NCBI GenBank assembly: GCA_018969885.1
Contig: JAGWXN010000019.1
Location: 1 to 24,971 of the forward strand
Reading direction: 5' to 3'
DNA length: 24,971 nucleotides
From: Betaproteobacteria bacterium
Lineage (GTDB): Bacteria > Pseudomonadota > Gammaproteobacteria > Burkholderiales > Burkholderiaceae
Shown: positions 1-7,670 of the stretch, one piece after another
How the letters are laid out: the number at the start of each line of letters is the position of its first letter
Numbering within the stretch: position 1 is the first letter of the stretch
The notes under the pieces: model-generated
The model's input: only the letters and a program-made list of their open reading frames with translations
What the model was told of the DNA's origin: nothing
Databases searched by the model: none
Program-made: the position numbers and the translations under genes

Positions 1-65
1 CCCAGGTAAACAAAGATTTCCCCGATTGGGGGAAGTACATCTCGCAGATTCAGGCCATCAAGTAA
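1..65 (+). CDS. dctP: TRAP transporter substrate-binding protein DctP, C-terminal end (partial)
   Basis: Only the last 20 codons are inside the window. Reading in the frame that starts at base 3 gives a tail ending DWGKYISQIQAIK before the TAA at 63-65. The call rests mainly on position: the stop codon is immediately followed by the ATG of a TRAP small permease, and dctP-dctQ-dctM is the usual order. An amphipathic lysine-rich end is common in DctP periplasmic binding proteins, but the fragment is too short to identify on its own. The protein would bind the substrate in the periplasm and deliver it to DctQM. Confidence 0.6.
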   Translation, partial: QVNKDFPDWGKYISQIQAIK

Positions 66-557
66 ATGTCGGCCCTGGCCGCCCTGCGCAAGGCGGCACG
101 CACCGTCAGCTTGGTAATGCTGGTTGCGTTGATTCTCACCCCGCTGCTTCAGATACTGATGCGCGGGGTGTTCAACGTACCACTTGCCGGCGCCGAAGAG
201 CTCGCAAAGTATTTTCTGATCTGTCTGGTGCTGATTGGCGCCAGCTGCGTGAGCGCTGAGGGCGGTCAGGTCCGGATGGAGGAGTTTCAGGCGGTGCTTC
301 CCCTGGGCTTGAGACGGCCGCTCAGGATCCTCATCGCGCTGAGTGCGGTAGGCGTTTTTGCGTTATTACTGCTTGCATCAGTGGTTACCGTCATCCGGAA
401 CGTCCATAGCGTCACCCCAGTGCTCGAGATGCCGTTTCCTGTTTTCTTTGCCCCGCTGGTCCTTGGTTCCGCGCTTCTTTTGCTCGAGTCGATCGTTGCG
501 CTGTTTCAAACGTGGTCGGGCCGGTTCGATTCAGCTAAGCAGACGGTGCTCAGTTAA
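66..557 (+). CDS. dctQ: TRAP transporter small permease DctQ
   Basis: A 163-residue inner-membrane protein with four hydrophobic segments, the usual size and topology of the DctQ small subunit. Between the first and second segments it has the family signature GAEELAKYFLICLVLIGAS (about residues 42-60), in which acidic residues precede the second helix. DctQ bridges the periplasmic binding protein and the large permease DctM in sodium-driven uptake of organic acids. Its ATG abuts the TAA of the preceding gene, and dctM starts 6 bases after its stop, so the three are surely one transcript. The substrate cannot be read from this subunit. Confidence 0.9.
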   Translation: MSALAALRKAARTVSLVMLVALILTPLLQILMRGVFNVPLAGAEELAKYFLICLVLIGASCVSAEGGQVRMEEFQAVLPLGLRRPLRILIALSAVGVFALLLLASVVTVIRNVHSVTPVLEMPFPVFFAPLVLGSALLLLESIVALFQTWSGRFDSAKQTVLS

Positions 558-563
558 GCCGCT

Positions 564-1847
564 ATGGACGGGTTCCTCGTAGTCATCGGTTTCTTGCTGC
601 TATTCGTGCTCGGATTTCCAGTGGTCCTGGCGCTGGCCCTGCCGTGTGTGGCCTATCTTTTTGCGAAGGATCTGCCCCTCGATCTTCTTGCCCAGCGTAC
701 CCTTTACTCACTCGACTCGTTTCCGCTAGTGGCGGTCCCGGTGTTTCTGTTTGTCGGTAGTTTGATGACCTCAGCGGGCATTTCGCGCCACATCTACCGA
801 TTCGCTGATACCGCTGTTGGTCGTCTGCCAGGCGGGCTCGCGCAGGTCAATATCTTCGGCAGTCTCATTTTTTCCGGCATGTCGGGCTCTGCCCTCGCGG
901 ACATCGGTGGTATCGGCAGGATTGAAATTGATGCAATGAAGGCAAAGGGGTTCAACGTCCCGTTTGCAGCGGCTGTCACAAGTTCCTCGGCAATCATCGG
1001 GCCGATTTTTCCGCCATCGATCCCGCTCATCATCTACGGTACCGTCACCGGCGCGTCGGTCCTGCAACTACTTCTCGGTGGCATCATCCCCGGTTTGCTC
1101 TGTACGGTCATGCTGATGCTGACAGCTGCCTGGCTGGCCAAGCGACGCGGATTTCCACGTGCTTCTCGCTGGCCAACCTGGGGCGAGCTGTGGCGGGACT
1201 TCAAGCCTGCCTCCCCGGCAATCGCAGCACCTGTCATTCTCATCGCCGGTATGTTGGCGGGATGGTTTACTCCAACTGAAATTGCAGCGGTCACTGTTCT
1301 CTATGCAGTGCTCATCAGCAGCCTGTTTTATCGGGAGCTCACCTGGCGCGGACTGCTGAGCGCTGCGCTCGAAACGATTACCGCTTCGGCTGCACTGCTG
1401 CTGATTGTTGCGGTCGCTGCACTGTTCGGTTGGATCCTCTCCGTAGAGGGGGTGCCGCAAGCGCTGACCAAGATGATGCTCTCGATTTCAACTAACCAGT
1501 ATGTGCTTTTGTTGCTGGTGAACATGCTGCTTGTGGTGGTTGGCATGTTTTTGGATAGCACGACGGCCATTCTTGTGATCGCCCCCATCATTGCCAAGCC
1601 GCTGATCGCTGCTGGCGTTGACCCCGTGCATCTTGGGATGGTGGTGGTTTTCAACCTCATGATCGGACTGCTCACGCCACCCATGGGGCTTGCGCTGTAC
1701 CTTGTGGCGGACATTGCCAAGGTTTCCATGCGCGAGGTGCTAAAGGCGATGCTGCCCTTTTACGTGCCGCTCGGAATCACGCTTCTGCTGATTACCTATG
1801 TGCCAGCAATCACCACCTGGATACCGAAGCTCGCCTTCGGACCCTGA
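564..1847 (+). CDS. dctM: TRAP transporter large permease DctM
   Basis: A 427-residue polytopic membrane protein of normal DctM length. Family landmarks are visible: GMSGSALADIGGIGRIEIDAM (about residues 105-125), SSAIIGPIFPPSIPLIIYG (about 140-158), GMFLDSTTAILVIAPI in the second half, and the C-terminal stretch TPPMGLALYLVADIAKV. These belong to the two inverted scaffold repeats that carry the substrate and sodium sites. DctM is the transport subunit and takes substrate handed over by DctP. It is followed after 14 bases by a PdxA-like dehydrogenase with a good ribosome binding site, which suggests that the imported compound, or something made from it, is the substrate of that enzyme. Confidence 0.95.
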   Translation: MDGFLVVIGFLLLFVLGFPVVLALALPCVAYLFAKDLPLDLLAQRTLYSLDSFPLVAVPVFLFVGSLMTSAGISRHIYRFADTAVGRLPGGLAQVNIFGSLIFSGMSGSALADIGGIGRIEIDAMKAKGFNVPFAAAVTSSSAIIGPIFPPSIPLIIYGTVTGASVLQLLLGGIIPGLLCTVMLMLTAAWLAKRRGFPRASRWPTWGELWRDFKPASPAIAAPVILIAGMLAGWFTPTEIAAVTVLYAVLISSLFYRELTWRGLLSAALETITASAALLLIVAVAALFGWILSVEGVPQALTKMMLSISTNQYVLLLLVNMLLVVVGMFLDSTTAILVIAPIIAKPLIAAGVDPVHLGMVVVFNLMIGLLTPPMGLALYLVADIAKVSMREVLKAMLPFYVPLGITLLLITYVPAITTWIPKLAFGP

Positions 1848-1861
1848 ACAGGAGTTTCACG

Positions 1862-2830
1862 ATGTCCAACTTGGCAGACCGGCCAGTCATCGCGCTGGCA
1901 ATTGGTGATCCCGCCGGCATCAGCCCTGAGCTCACTGCGCGCGTGGTGGCCTTGCCTGAAATCAAGCAGGCGGCGAAGGTTGTGGTCATCGGCGACCGAC
2001 GCGTTTTCGAACAAGGCGCCAGGGTTGCGGGGCTCACGGGCGAATCCGAGATATTCGTGGACCTCGCCAACCTCGACCCAGCGAATATTCAGCAAGGTGT
2101 GGCAAGTCGTGAAGGCGGCGCATCGGCGCTTGCCAACTATCGGCGTGCGCTCTCGATGGTGGGCACGGGTGAAGCACAAGCGGTGTGCTTCACCCCCTTC
2201 AACAAACAGGCCATGAGGCTCGCGCACCCCAGTTACGATGATGAGATTCGCTTTACTGCGAACGAGATCGGCTTCAGTGGTACCGCCACCGAATTCAATA
2301 TCCTTGAGGGACTCTGGAACGCGCGGGTCACATCGCATATTCCGCTGAAAGATGTCTCGGCGGCGCTAACGCCCGATGGAATCATTGAGGCGCTGGAGCT
2401 CACCACCGCAGCGCTGTCTGCTGCAGGATTTCGGCCACCACGAATTGGCGTGGCTGCGCTCAACCCACACGCAGGCGATGGCGGCAATTTTGGTCGCGAT
2501 GAAATCGATGTCATCGCTCCTGCGGTCGAGCGTGCCAAAGCGGCTGGCTTACCCGTGGACGGCCCGTATCCTGCCGATACCGTATTCGTCCGGGCGAAGG
2601 CGGGGCAGTTCGATGCGGTGCTCACGATGTATCACGATCAGGGCCAGATCGCGATGAAGTTGCTGGGCTTTGACCGTGGCGTCACGTTGCTGGGCGGTTT
2701 TCCGTTTCCGATATGCACGCCTGCACACGGAACGGCTTACGATATTGCCGGACGCGGTTTAGCAAACGTGGGGGCGGCGCGCGCGGCTCTGCTGTTGGCG
2801 GCCAGCATGGCGAGAGCCAGAACGCGCTAG
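1862..2830 (+). CDS. PdxA-family NAD-dependent dehydrogenase (PdxA2-like)
   Basis: A 322-residue enzyme of the 4-hydroxythreonine-4-phosphate dehydrogenase superfamily. It has GDPAGI at 15-20 and the three metal-ligand histidines of the family: H159 in SHIPLKD, H203 in NPHAGDGGNFG and H258 in MYHDQGQIAMK. The family oxidises a hydroxy acid phosphate and decarboxylates it. The HDQGQIAMKLLGFDRGVT variant is what I recall for the catabolic PdxA2 branch (D-threonate or D-erythronate phosphate) rather than for biosynthetic PdxA, and the TRAP-operon setting also argues for catabolism. The related TphB acts on a terephthalate dihydrodiol and is not excluded. No sugar-acid kinase is seen in the window. 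The start is fixed by AGGAG at 1850-1854, 7 bases before the ATG. Confidence 0.85.
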   Translation: MSNLADRPVIALAIGDPAGISPELTARVVALPEIKQAAKVVVIGDRRVFEQGARVAGLTGESEIFVDLANLDPANIQQGVASREGGASALANYRRALSMVGTGEAQAVCFTPFNKQAMRLAHPSYDDEIRFTANEIGFSGTATEFNILEGLWNARVTSHIPLKDVSAALTPDGIIEALELTTAALSAAGFRPPRIGVAALNPHAGDGGNFGRDEIDVIAPAVERAKAAGLPVDGPYPADTVFVRAKAGQFDAVLTMYHDQGQIAMKLLGFDRGVTLLGGFPFPICTPAHGTAYDIAGRGLANVGAARAALLLAASMARARTR

Positions 2831-2932
2831 CCTGGCATCGGCTACGCGCGCGCCCGCCAACGCTGGAAGCAGCACATGCGCCGCCAGTCCGGGATGAATC
2901 GATAAAGCACCGCGCACGACGCTGTGTCGATT

Positions 2933-2938
2933 GGAGGG
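2933..2938 (+). promoter_or_regulatory. Ribosome binding site that sets the start of the Bug binding protein
   Basis: GGAGGG lies 5 bases before the ATG at 2944. The reading frame is open upstream to an ATG at 2713, inside the preceding gene. This site, together with the signal peptide that follows 2944, shows that the shorter start is the right one. Confidence 0.75.
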
Positions 2939-2943
2939 TTCGT

Positions 2944-3927
2944 ATGATCGTGTTGAAACACACTCGCTTTCTGCGTTGGCTGACAGCGGCAGGGGTGGCA
3001 ATTGCGTCGGCCTCCGCGTGTGCGCAGATCTGGCCAGGTGGGCAGCCGCTTCGAGTGATCGTGCCGTTTCCCGGCGGCGCTAGCACGCTTGACTCCGTGG
3101 TCCGAACGCTTGCTCCGGAGATGTCGCGAGCCCTTGGCGTTCCGGTCATTGTTGATAACCGGCCTGGCGCCGGGACGGTGATCGGGGTGGATGCCACCGC
3201 GAAAGCCGCTGATGGACGAACGATTGGAGCCGTAGCCAACAGTTTCACGGTCAATCAGACGCTGGTGAAGAATCTTCCCTACGATGCATTACGGGACCTG
3301 CAGCCTGTGGTGCTGATGGCACGCACGGCCAATGTGCTCGCGGTGAGGCCGACGCTTTCGGTGAATACCGTAGCCGAGCTGGTCGAGTACGCAAAGAAAC
3401 ATCCCGGACGCCTGTCGTACGGGTCATTCGGTAACGGCACGACCGCCCACTTTGCTGGCGAAATGCTCAAGAGCCAGGCGGGCGTGTTCGTGGTTCACAT
3501 CCCGTATCGAGGGCAGGGCCCTGCACTGACGGATCTGCTGGGGGGCAACATCGACATGATGTTCGGCAACCTGCCCGATTTCCTCCCACATATCCGCTCT
3601 GGCAAGCTGAAGGCGCTTGGCACGACCTATCTCACGCGCGCGCCGCTCGCACCCGAGATTCCTACGGTGGCTGAACAAGGCTTTCCGGGGTTCGAGACCG
3701 ACTCCTGGTACGGCGTGATCGCCCCGTCCTCGATGCCGAGAGAGGTCGTTGAGCGGATCGCCGCAGCGGTCAACCGCGCGCTCGATGACCCTGCCACGCA
3801 GCGCAATCTCGCTGATCGTGGCATCGAAAAAATAGGCGGAACCAGCGCACGACTGGGCGAACACATCCGCGCGGAAATTGCCAAGTACGCAAAGATCGTT
3901 CGCGATTCCGGCATGCAAATCGACTAA
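2944..3927 (+). CDS. Bug-family (tripartite tricarboxylate transporter) substrate-binding protein
   Basis: With the start at 2944 the protein has 327 residues, the normal size for the family. It opens with a signal peptide of basic residues, a hydrophobic core (WLTAAGVAIASASACAQ) and a likely cleavage after the AQ motif. Family landmarks are LRVIVPFPGGAS just after the signal, IVDNRPGAG, YGSFGNGTTAHFAGEML, VHIPYRGQGPALTDLLGGNIDMMF and the C-terminal GFETDSWYGVIAPSSMP. Bug proteins bind carboxylates, amides or amino acids in the periplasm and often work with TctAB permeases, but none is present here. The gene lies 113 bases after the PdxA-like gene and 15 before the RidA-like gene, in the same direction. 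Confidence 0.93.
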   Translation: MIVLKHTRFLRWLTAAGVAIASASACAQIWPGGQPLRVIVPFPGGASTLDSVVRTLAPEMSRALGVPVIVDNRPGAGTVIGVDATAKAADGRTIGAVANSFTVNQTLVKNLPYDALRDLQPVVLMARTANVLAVRPTLSVNTVAELVEYAKKHPGRLSYGSFGNGTTAHFAGEMLKSQAGVFVVHIPYRGQGPALTDLLGGNIDMMFGNLPDFLPHIRSGKLKALGTTYLTRAPLAPEIPTVAEQGFPGFETDSWYGVIAPSSMPREVVERIAAAVNRALDDPATQRNLADRGIEKIGGTSARLGEHIRAEIAKYAKIVRDSGMQID

Positions 3928-3942
3928 GGGGCAGCACGCTTC

Positions 3943-4734
3943 ATGGATCTCTACCCGTGCAACACTTTCGAGCCTGGTGGTTACCGCTTTCTGCCAAGCG
4001 TCTTTCAATACTCGGCCGGTGTTGCGGCGCTGCCTGGCTTTCGGATCGAACAGGTTCAGTTTTCGCAGGCCGTTCCGCTTGAAGCCGCGTTCGCGTTCGT
4101 CGAGCGGCATCTGAAAGCAATCGGGCGGCCGACCACGGCGTTCGCGCATTGCGAATTGCGCTCGCCCCGACAATTTGATGACCAGGGTTTCATCGATTTC
4201 AACCGGCGCTACGTCCGAAAGCTCGCCGAGTGGGGCGTATACACCGAGGAACGCGAAGGCAGGCCCGCGGAAAATCCAGTGGCCCGCACCAATGTCGTTC
4301 CGGCTTATCACCCCCCGGGCGAGATCTCCATGGCAGCATTCAGCTACAGCGTCCCGAGCGTGGAGCGAACGGGCGACTCGTTCGTGCTGGCAGGCGGTGG
4401 CGATGCGCGCAAAGGGGCCGAGCCCTACCGCGAGCGGATCGTTGCTTTCGGTGACACATCGCCCGCAGGGCTGCAGACCAAGGTCGCCTTCGTGGTTGCC
4501 GAGATGACGCGAAGACTCGCCTCACTTGGTGTGGGCTGGCAGCATGCAAGCGCGGTTCGGGCCTACAGCGTTCATGCGATCACCGAGGCCGTGATCGCCG
4601 AGCTTGCAACACCGGGGCGCATTGCCTGTGGACTCACCTGGCATGTTGCGCATCCGCCGGTTCAGGGACTGGCCTATGAGATGGATGTGCGTGGTCAGGT
4701 TGATGTGATCGTGCGTGACGGAGCGAAACGATGA
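3943..4734 (+). CDS. Protein with a RidA-like C-terminal half, possible imine or enamine deaminase
   Basis: 263 residues, no signal peptide, so probably cytoplasmic. The C-terminal half (about 136-255) follows the RidA/YjgF order: a strand-forming SFVLAGGG, then QTKVAFVVAEMTRRLASLGVGW resembling the RidA helix, AVRAYSVHAITEAV, and a final VAHPPVQGLAYEMDV resembling the last two strands. The substrate-binding arginine of typical RidA is not at the aligned place (G230 there), so the activity is not secure. The N-terminal half I do not recognise. Overall it recalls CnbZ-type 2-aminomuconate deaminases, which I state from memory only. Its TGA overlaps the ATG of the next gene (ATGA, 4731-4734), which implies translational coupling and a shared pathway. 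Confidence 0.55.
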   Translation: MDLYPCNTFEPGGYRFLPSVFQYSAGVAALPGFRIEQVQFSQAVPLEAAFAFVERHLKAIGRPTTAFAHCELRSPRQFDDQGFIDFNRRYVRKLAEWGVYTEEREGRPAENPVARTNVVPAYHPPGEISMAAFSYSVPSVERTGDSFVLAGGGDARKGAEPYRERIVAFGDTSPAGLQTKVAFVVAEMTRRLASLGVGWQHASAVRAYSVHAITEAVIAELATPGRIACGLTWHVAHPPVQGLAYEMDVRGQVDVIVRDGAKR

Positions 4735-5549
4735 CTGCGCACGCAAGACTTCGGGTGGCCATCGCCGGGCTGGGCGCGATTGGGCGCGCGCTCGCGATTC
4801 GCCTCGCGGCAAGGGCGGTGCCAGGCGTTGAACTGGTGGCGGTATCCGCCCGGCACCTTGATCGGGCGGCTCAGTTCGCAGCGACCCTGCCACACCCGGT
4901 CAAGGTGCTTGGCATTGACGCCCTCGAGCCCGAGGCTGATGTGGTCATTGAATGTGCCCCAGCAGCGGTTCTGGGCGAGATCATCGGTCCGTTTTTGCAC
5001 GCGAGAAAGCAGGCCATCGTGCTATCAGTGGGGGCGCTGCTTTCGCGACCCGATCTCATCGATCTCGCAAGGCAAACAGGGGGCTCGATCGTGGTACCCA
5101 CCGGCGCGCTGATTGGCCTTGACGCCATGCTGGCCGCAGCGGAAGGCACCATCCACTCGGTTCGCATGGTGACCCGCAAGCCTCCAGGTGGGCTGGTGGG
5201 CGCGCCCCATCTGGTCGATAACCAGATTTCCATTGACGGGCTGACCGAGCCCAAGCGGGTGTTCACCGGCACCGCACGCGAAGCGGCAAAGGGCTTCCCC
5301 GCCAATCTCAATGTCGCGGTCGCGCTTGCGCTCGCTGGGGTGGGGCCCGACAAAACCGTGCTCGAAATCTGGGCAGACCCCACGGTGACGCGAAACACCC
5401 ATACGATCTCGGTCGATGCGGACTCGGCGCGTTTCACGATGACAATCGAAAATATTCCGTCGGAAAACCCAAAGACAGGGCGGATCGTTGCCCAGAGTGT
5501 GACTGCGCTGCTTCGCAAGATGAGCGCTACGCTCAAAGTCGGTACCTGA
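4731..5549 (+). CDS. Aspartate dehydrogenase-like (NadX family) oxidoreductase
   Basis: 272 residues, normal for the family. The Rossmann motif GLGAIG is at 13-18 near the N-terminus. Family motifs follow: VPTGALIGLDAM (122-133), TRKPPGGL (148-155), GFPANLNVAVALALAG (188-203), RNTHTI with the likely catalytic H224, and the closing ENIPSENPKTGRIVAQS (240-256). Characterised members oxidise L-aspartate with NAD(P) to iminoaspartate, either for NAD synthesis or for catabolism. No nadA or nadC is nearby, so a catabolic role on aspartate or a related amino acid is more likely here. Coupling to a RidA-like protein fits, since the product is an imine that needs hydrolysis to oxaloacetate. Annotating it simply as nadX would be unsafe. 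Confidence 0.85.
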   Translation: MTAHARLRVAIAGLGAIGRALAIRLAARAVPGVELVAVSARHLDRAAQFAATLPHPVKVLGIDALEPEADVVIECAPAAVLGEIIGPFLHARKQAIVLSVGALLSRPDLIDLARQTGGSIVVPTGALIGLDAMLAAAEGTIHSVRMVTRKPPGGLVGAPHLVDNQISIDGLTEPKRVFTGTAREAAKGFPANLNVAVALALAGVGPDKTVLEIWADPTVTRNTHTISVDADSARFTMTIENIPSENPKTGRIVAQSVTALLRKMSATLKVGT

Positions 5550-5558
5550 AAGCGCGCC

Positions 5559-6335
5559 ATGAAGTCGGTGACGCGTGCACTGCTCTTCCTGATCGCCATT
5601 GCGCTAGGGGGATGCGCGAGCTTCCAATCCTCGGCACCCGAAACCTCCCTGCCAGGACCGCTGAAACCTGATCAGGAAGGCGCAGTCGCCGTGATGGAGC
5701 GGGGTGCGTCGGGTGGCATGCCACCGGGTTGGGAGCCGTGGATTCTTCACCCCTCCAAGCGGAGAACGCGCTATGAAGCGCGGGGCCGTAACGGTGATAC
5801 GGTGATTTCGGCACATGCCGATTCCGCCGCGTCCGGTCTGGCGCGCCGGGTCAGTCTTGATCCGGCTGCAACGCCCTGGATTGAATGGCGCTGGCGGGTG
5901 GATGCTCTGGTGCCCGGTGCCGACAACACCGATCGCTATGCTGAGGACTCACCGGTGCGGGTCGTGCTGGCTTTCGACGGTGATCGTCGCAAGCTGCCGC
6001 TCCGTGATCAGTTGTTTTTCGAGCAGGCGAAACTGTTGAGTGGTGGCCAGGAAATGCCGTACGCCACGCTCATGTACATCTGGGAAAACCAGCAGCCGGT
6101 CGATGCCATCATTACTAATCCCCATACCGCTCGGGTACGAAAGATTGTGGTCTCGAGCGGCGGCAACGGTGTGGGCACATGGCAGCGCTATCGTCGCAAT
6201 TTCGTGGACGATTATCGGCGGGCGTTTGGGAGTGAGCCTGGCCGACTGATCGGCATCGCGATCCTCACCGATACCGATAACACCCGGCAGCAGGTCTCTG
6301 CACAGTACGGGAAGATCCGCCTGCTTGAGCGCTGA
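5559..6335 (+). CDS. DUF3047-family lipoprotein
   Basis: 258 residues beginning with a lipoprotein signal: a hydrophobic stretch ending in the lipobox LGGC with C19 as the lipid-modified cysteine, so it is probably membrane-anchored on the periplasmic side. The body matches my recollection of DUF3047: WIEWRWRVD, PVRVVLAFDGDR, MPYATLMYIWEN, then a C-terminal stretch with NFVDDYRRAFGSEPG and GIAILTDTDNT. The function of the family is not known to me. It starts 9 bases after the aspartate-dehydrogenase-like gene without a clear ribosome binding site, so it may be read through from that operon. A 101-base gap separates it from the PQQ module. Confidence 0.85.
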   Translation: MKSVTRALLFLIAIALGGCASFQSSAPETSLPGPLKPDQEGAVAVMERGASGGMPPGWEPWILHPSKRRTRYEARGRNGDTVISAHADSAASGLARRVSLDPAATPWIEWRWRVDALVPGADNTDRYAEDSPVRVVLAFDGDRRKLPLRDQLFFEQAKLLSGGQEMPYATLMYIWENQQPVDAIITNPHTARVRKIVVSSGGNGVGTWQRYRRNFVDDYRRAFGSEPGRLIGIAILTDTDNTRQQVSAQYGKIRLLER

Positions 6336-6341
6336 TGAGTA

Positions 6342-6360
6342 ACCCTATCCTTTACAGGGT
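6342..6360 (+). terminator. Short inverted repeat after the DUF3047 gene, weak terminator candidate
   Basis: ACCCT (6342-6346) and AGGGT (6356-6360) form a 5-base stem with a 9-base loop, 6 bases after the stop codon. There is only a GTTTG tail, so this is at best a weak intrinsic terminator. The rest of the 6336-6436 gap holds no convincing -35/-10 pair. It ends with the AGGAG ribosome binding site of the next gene. Confidence 0.3.
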
Positions 6361-6436
6361 GTTTGCAGGCTTGAGCGTGATGCTCCGCTGAAATCCCGGT
6401 GGTTTACGTCAGTCGACAATAATCAGGAGACTTCGC

Positions 6437-7663
6437 ATGTTCGCAAAGCTTTCAGTTCGCCACACCGCAATAGCGGCTGCGCTGGCGCTTTCCTCTTTAC
6501 ACGTAGCGCATGCGCAGGCGCCTGCATCCGCTCCGCCGCCCGCCTGGAAGCAGGGCATGCCCGAGAGCATGGCGAACTCTCCGCTTGCGCCGCTGGCGGG
6601 CAAGATGACCGTCACGCCGGCAAGCGACATCCCCATTGACCGGATCAAGCTGCCGCCCGGCTTCAAGGTAGAGGTCTGGGCCACAGGGCTGCCTGGCGGT
6701 CGCGCGATGGCGCGTGGCGATGATGGAAAGATTTATGTGGGTACCCGCGCGATCGGGCGGGTGTACGAGGTCACCGATGCAGGCGGTCAACGCTCGGTTC
6801 GGACCGTTGTCGACAAGCTGAACCAGCCAGCGGGCGTGGCCTTTCGTAACGGCTCGCTCTATGTGATGGCCATCGACAAGGCACTCCGTTTTGATGGCAT
6901 TGAGAAGAACCCCGCGGCCGCACCAGTTGACATGACGGCCGCTTTCAACCTGCCACCGCTTCAGCACCACAACTGGAAATACATTGCCTTCGGGCCTGAC
7001 GGCAAGTTGTATGTTCCATTTGGCGCACCCTGCAATATCTGCGAACTGCCCACGCCCGAATATGCGCAGATCCGCCGCTATAACCCCGACGGTTCGGGCA
7101 TGGAAGTAATCGCCACGGGTGTACGGAATTCAGTGGGCTTTGACTGGCACCCCGTCACGCGCGAGCTGTGGTTCAGCAACCATGGCCGCGACTGGATGGG
7201 CGATGACCTGCCCCACGACACCATGCATCGACTTGGAAAAGCCGGGCAGCACTTTGGCTTTCCGCATTGCCATCAGGGTGACCTCCCCGATACCGACGTG
7301 AAAAAAGACAACCCCTGTGGCGGTGTCGAGAAGCCCGTCGCGTTGATGGGCCCGCATGCAGCGACCATGGGTGTCACGTTCTATACCGGCAACATGTTCC
7401 CCGCGGAATACCGCAACGTCGCCTTCAACGCGCGTAAGGGCTCCTGGAACCGCACCAAGAAGATCGGCTATGACGTCGTCGTGATTCGGTCGAACCCGGA
7501 TGGCAGCAACGCCAAGATCGAGCCCTTCATGACCGGTTTCATGAACGAGGCGGATCAGAGCTTCTGGGGTCGCCCGGCGTATCTTCTCCAGATGCCGGAC
7601 GGTTCGATGCTGGTCTCTGACGAGCAGCTGGGCGCGATCTATCGCGTCTCGTACAGCCGCTGA
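6437..7663 (+). CDS. PQQ-dependent sugar/alcohol dehydrogenase (sorbosone dehydrogenase type)
   Basis: 408 residues with an N-terminal signal peptide (hydrophobic AIAAALALSSL, cleavage near AHA-QA), so it is periplasmic. The mature part is a six-bladed beta-propeller of the soluble glucose/sorbosone dehydrogenase type: IKLPPGFKVEVWATGLPGGRAM (70-91), NQPAGVAF, LQHHNWKYIAFGPDGKLYVPF (175-195), VRNSVGFDWHP (229-239), LWFSNHGRDWMGDDLP (244-259) and a last blade with MLVSDEQLGAIYRVSYS. No heme motif is present, so electrons must pass to a partner; a diheme cytochrome gene starts 7 bases after its stop. A good AGGAG lies before the ATG. The real sugar, aldehyde or alcohol substrate cannot be told. 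Confidence 0.88.
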   Translation: MFAKLSVRHTAIAAALALSSLHVAHAQAPASAPPPAWKQGMPESMANSPLAPLAGKMTVTPASDIPIDRIKLPPGFKVEVWATGLPGGRAMARGDDGKIYVGTRAIGRVYEVTDAGGQRSVRTVVDKLNQPAGVAFRNGSLYVMAIDKALRFDGIEKNPAAAPVDMTAAFNLPPLQHHNWKYIAFGPDGKLYVPFGAPCNICELPTPEYAQIRRYNPDGSGMEVIATGVRNSVGFDWHPVTRELWFSNHGRDWMGDDLPHDTMHRLGKAGQHFGFPHCHQGDLPDTDVKKDNPCGGVEKPVALMGPHAATMGVTFYTGNMFPAEYRNVAFNARKGSWNRTKKIGYDVVVIRSNPDGSNAKIEPFMTGFMNEADQSFWGRPAYLLQMPDGSMLVSDEQLGAIYRVSYSR

Positions 7664-7670
7664 TCCGCAC

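Noticed and set aside
3424..4311. A 295-codon minus-strand frame opposite the Bug and RidA-like genes
   Set aside because: It spans two real genes on the other strand and the gap between them, and shows no family motif.
6395..6423. AATAAT at 6418-6423 as a -10 box for the PQQ module
   Set aside because: It almost touches the ribosome binding site and has no -35 at a proper distance.
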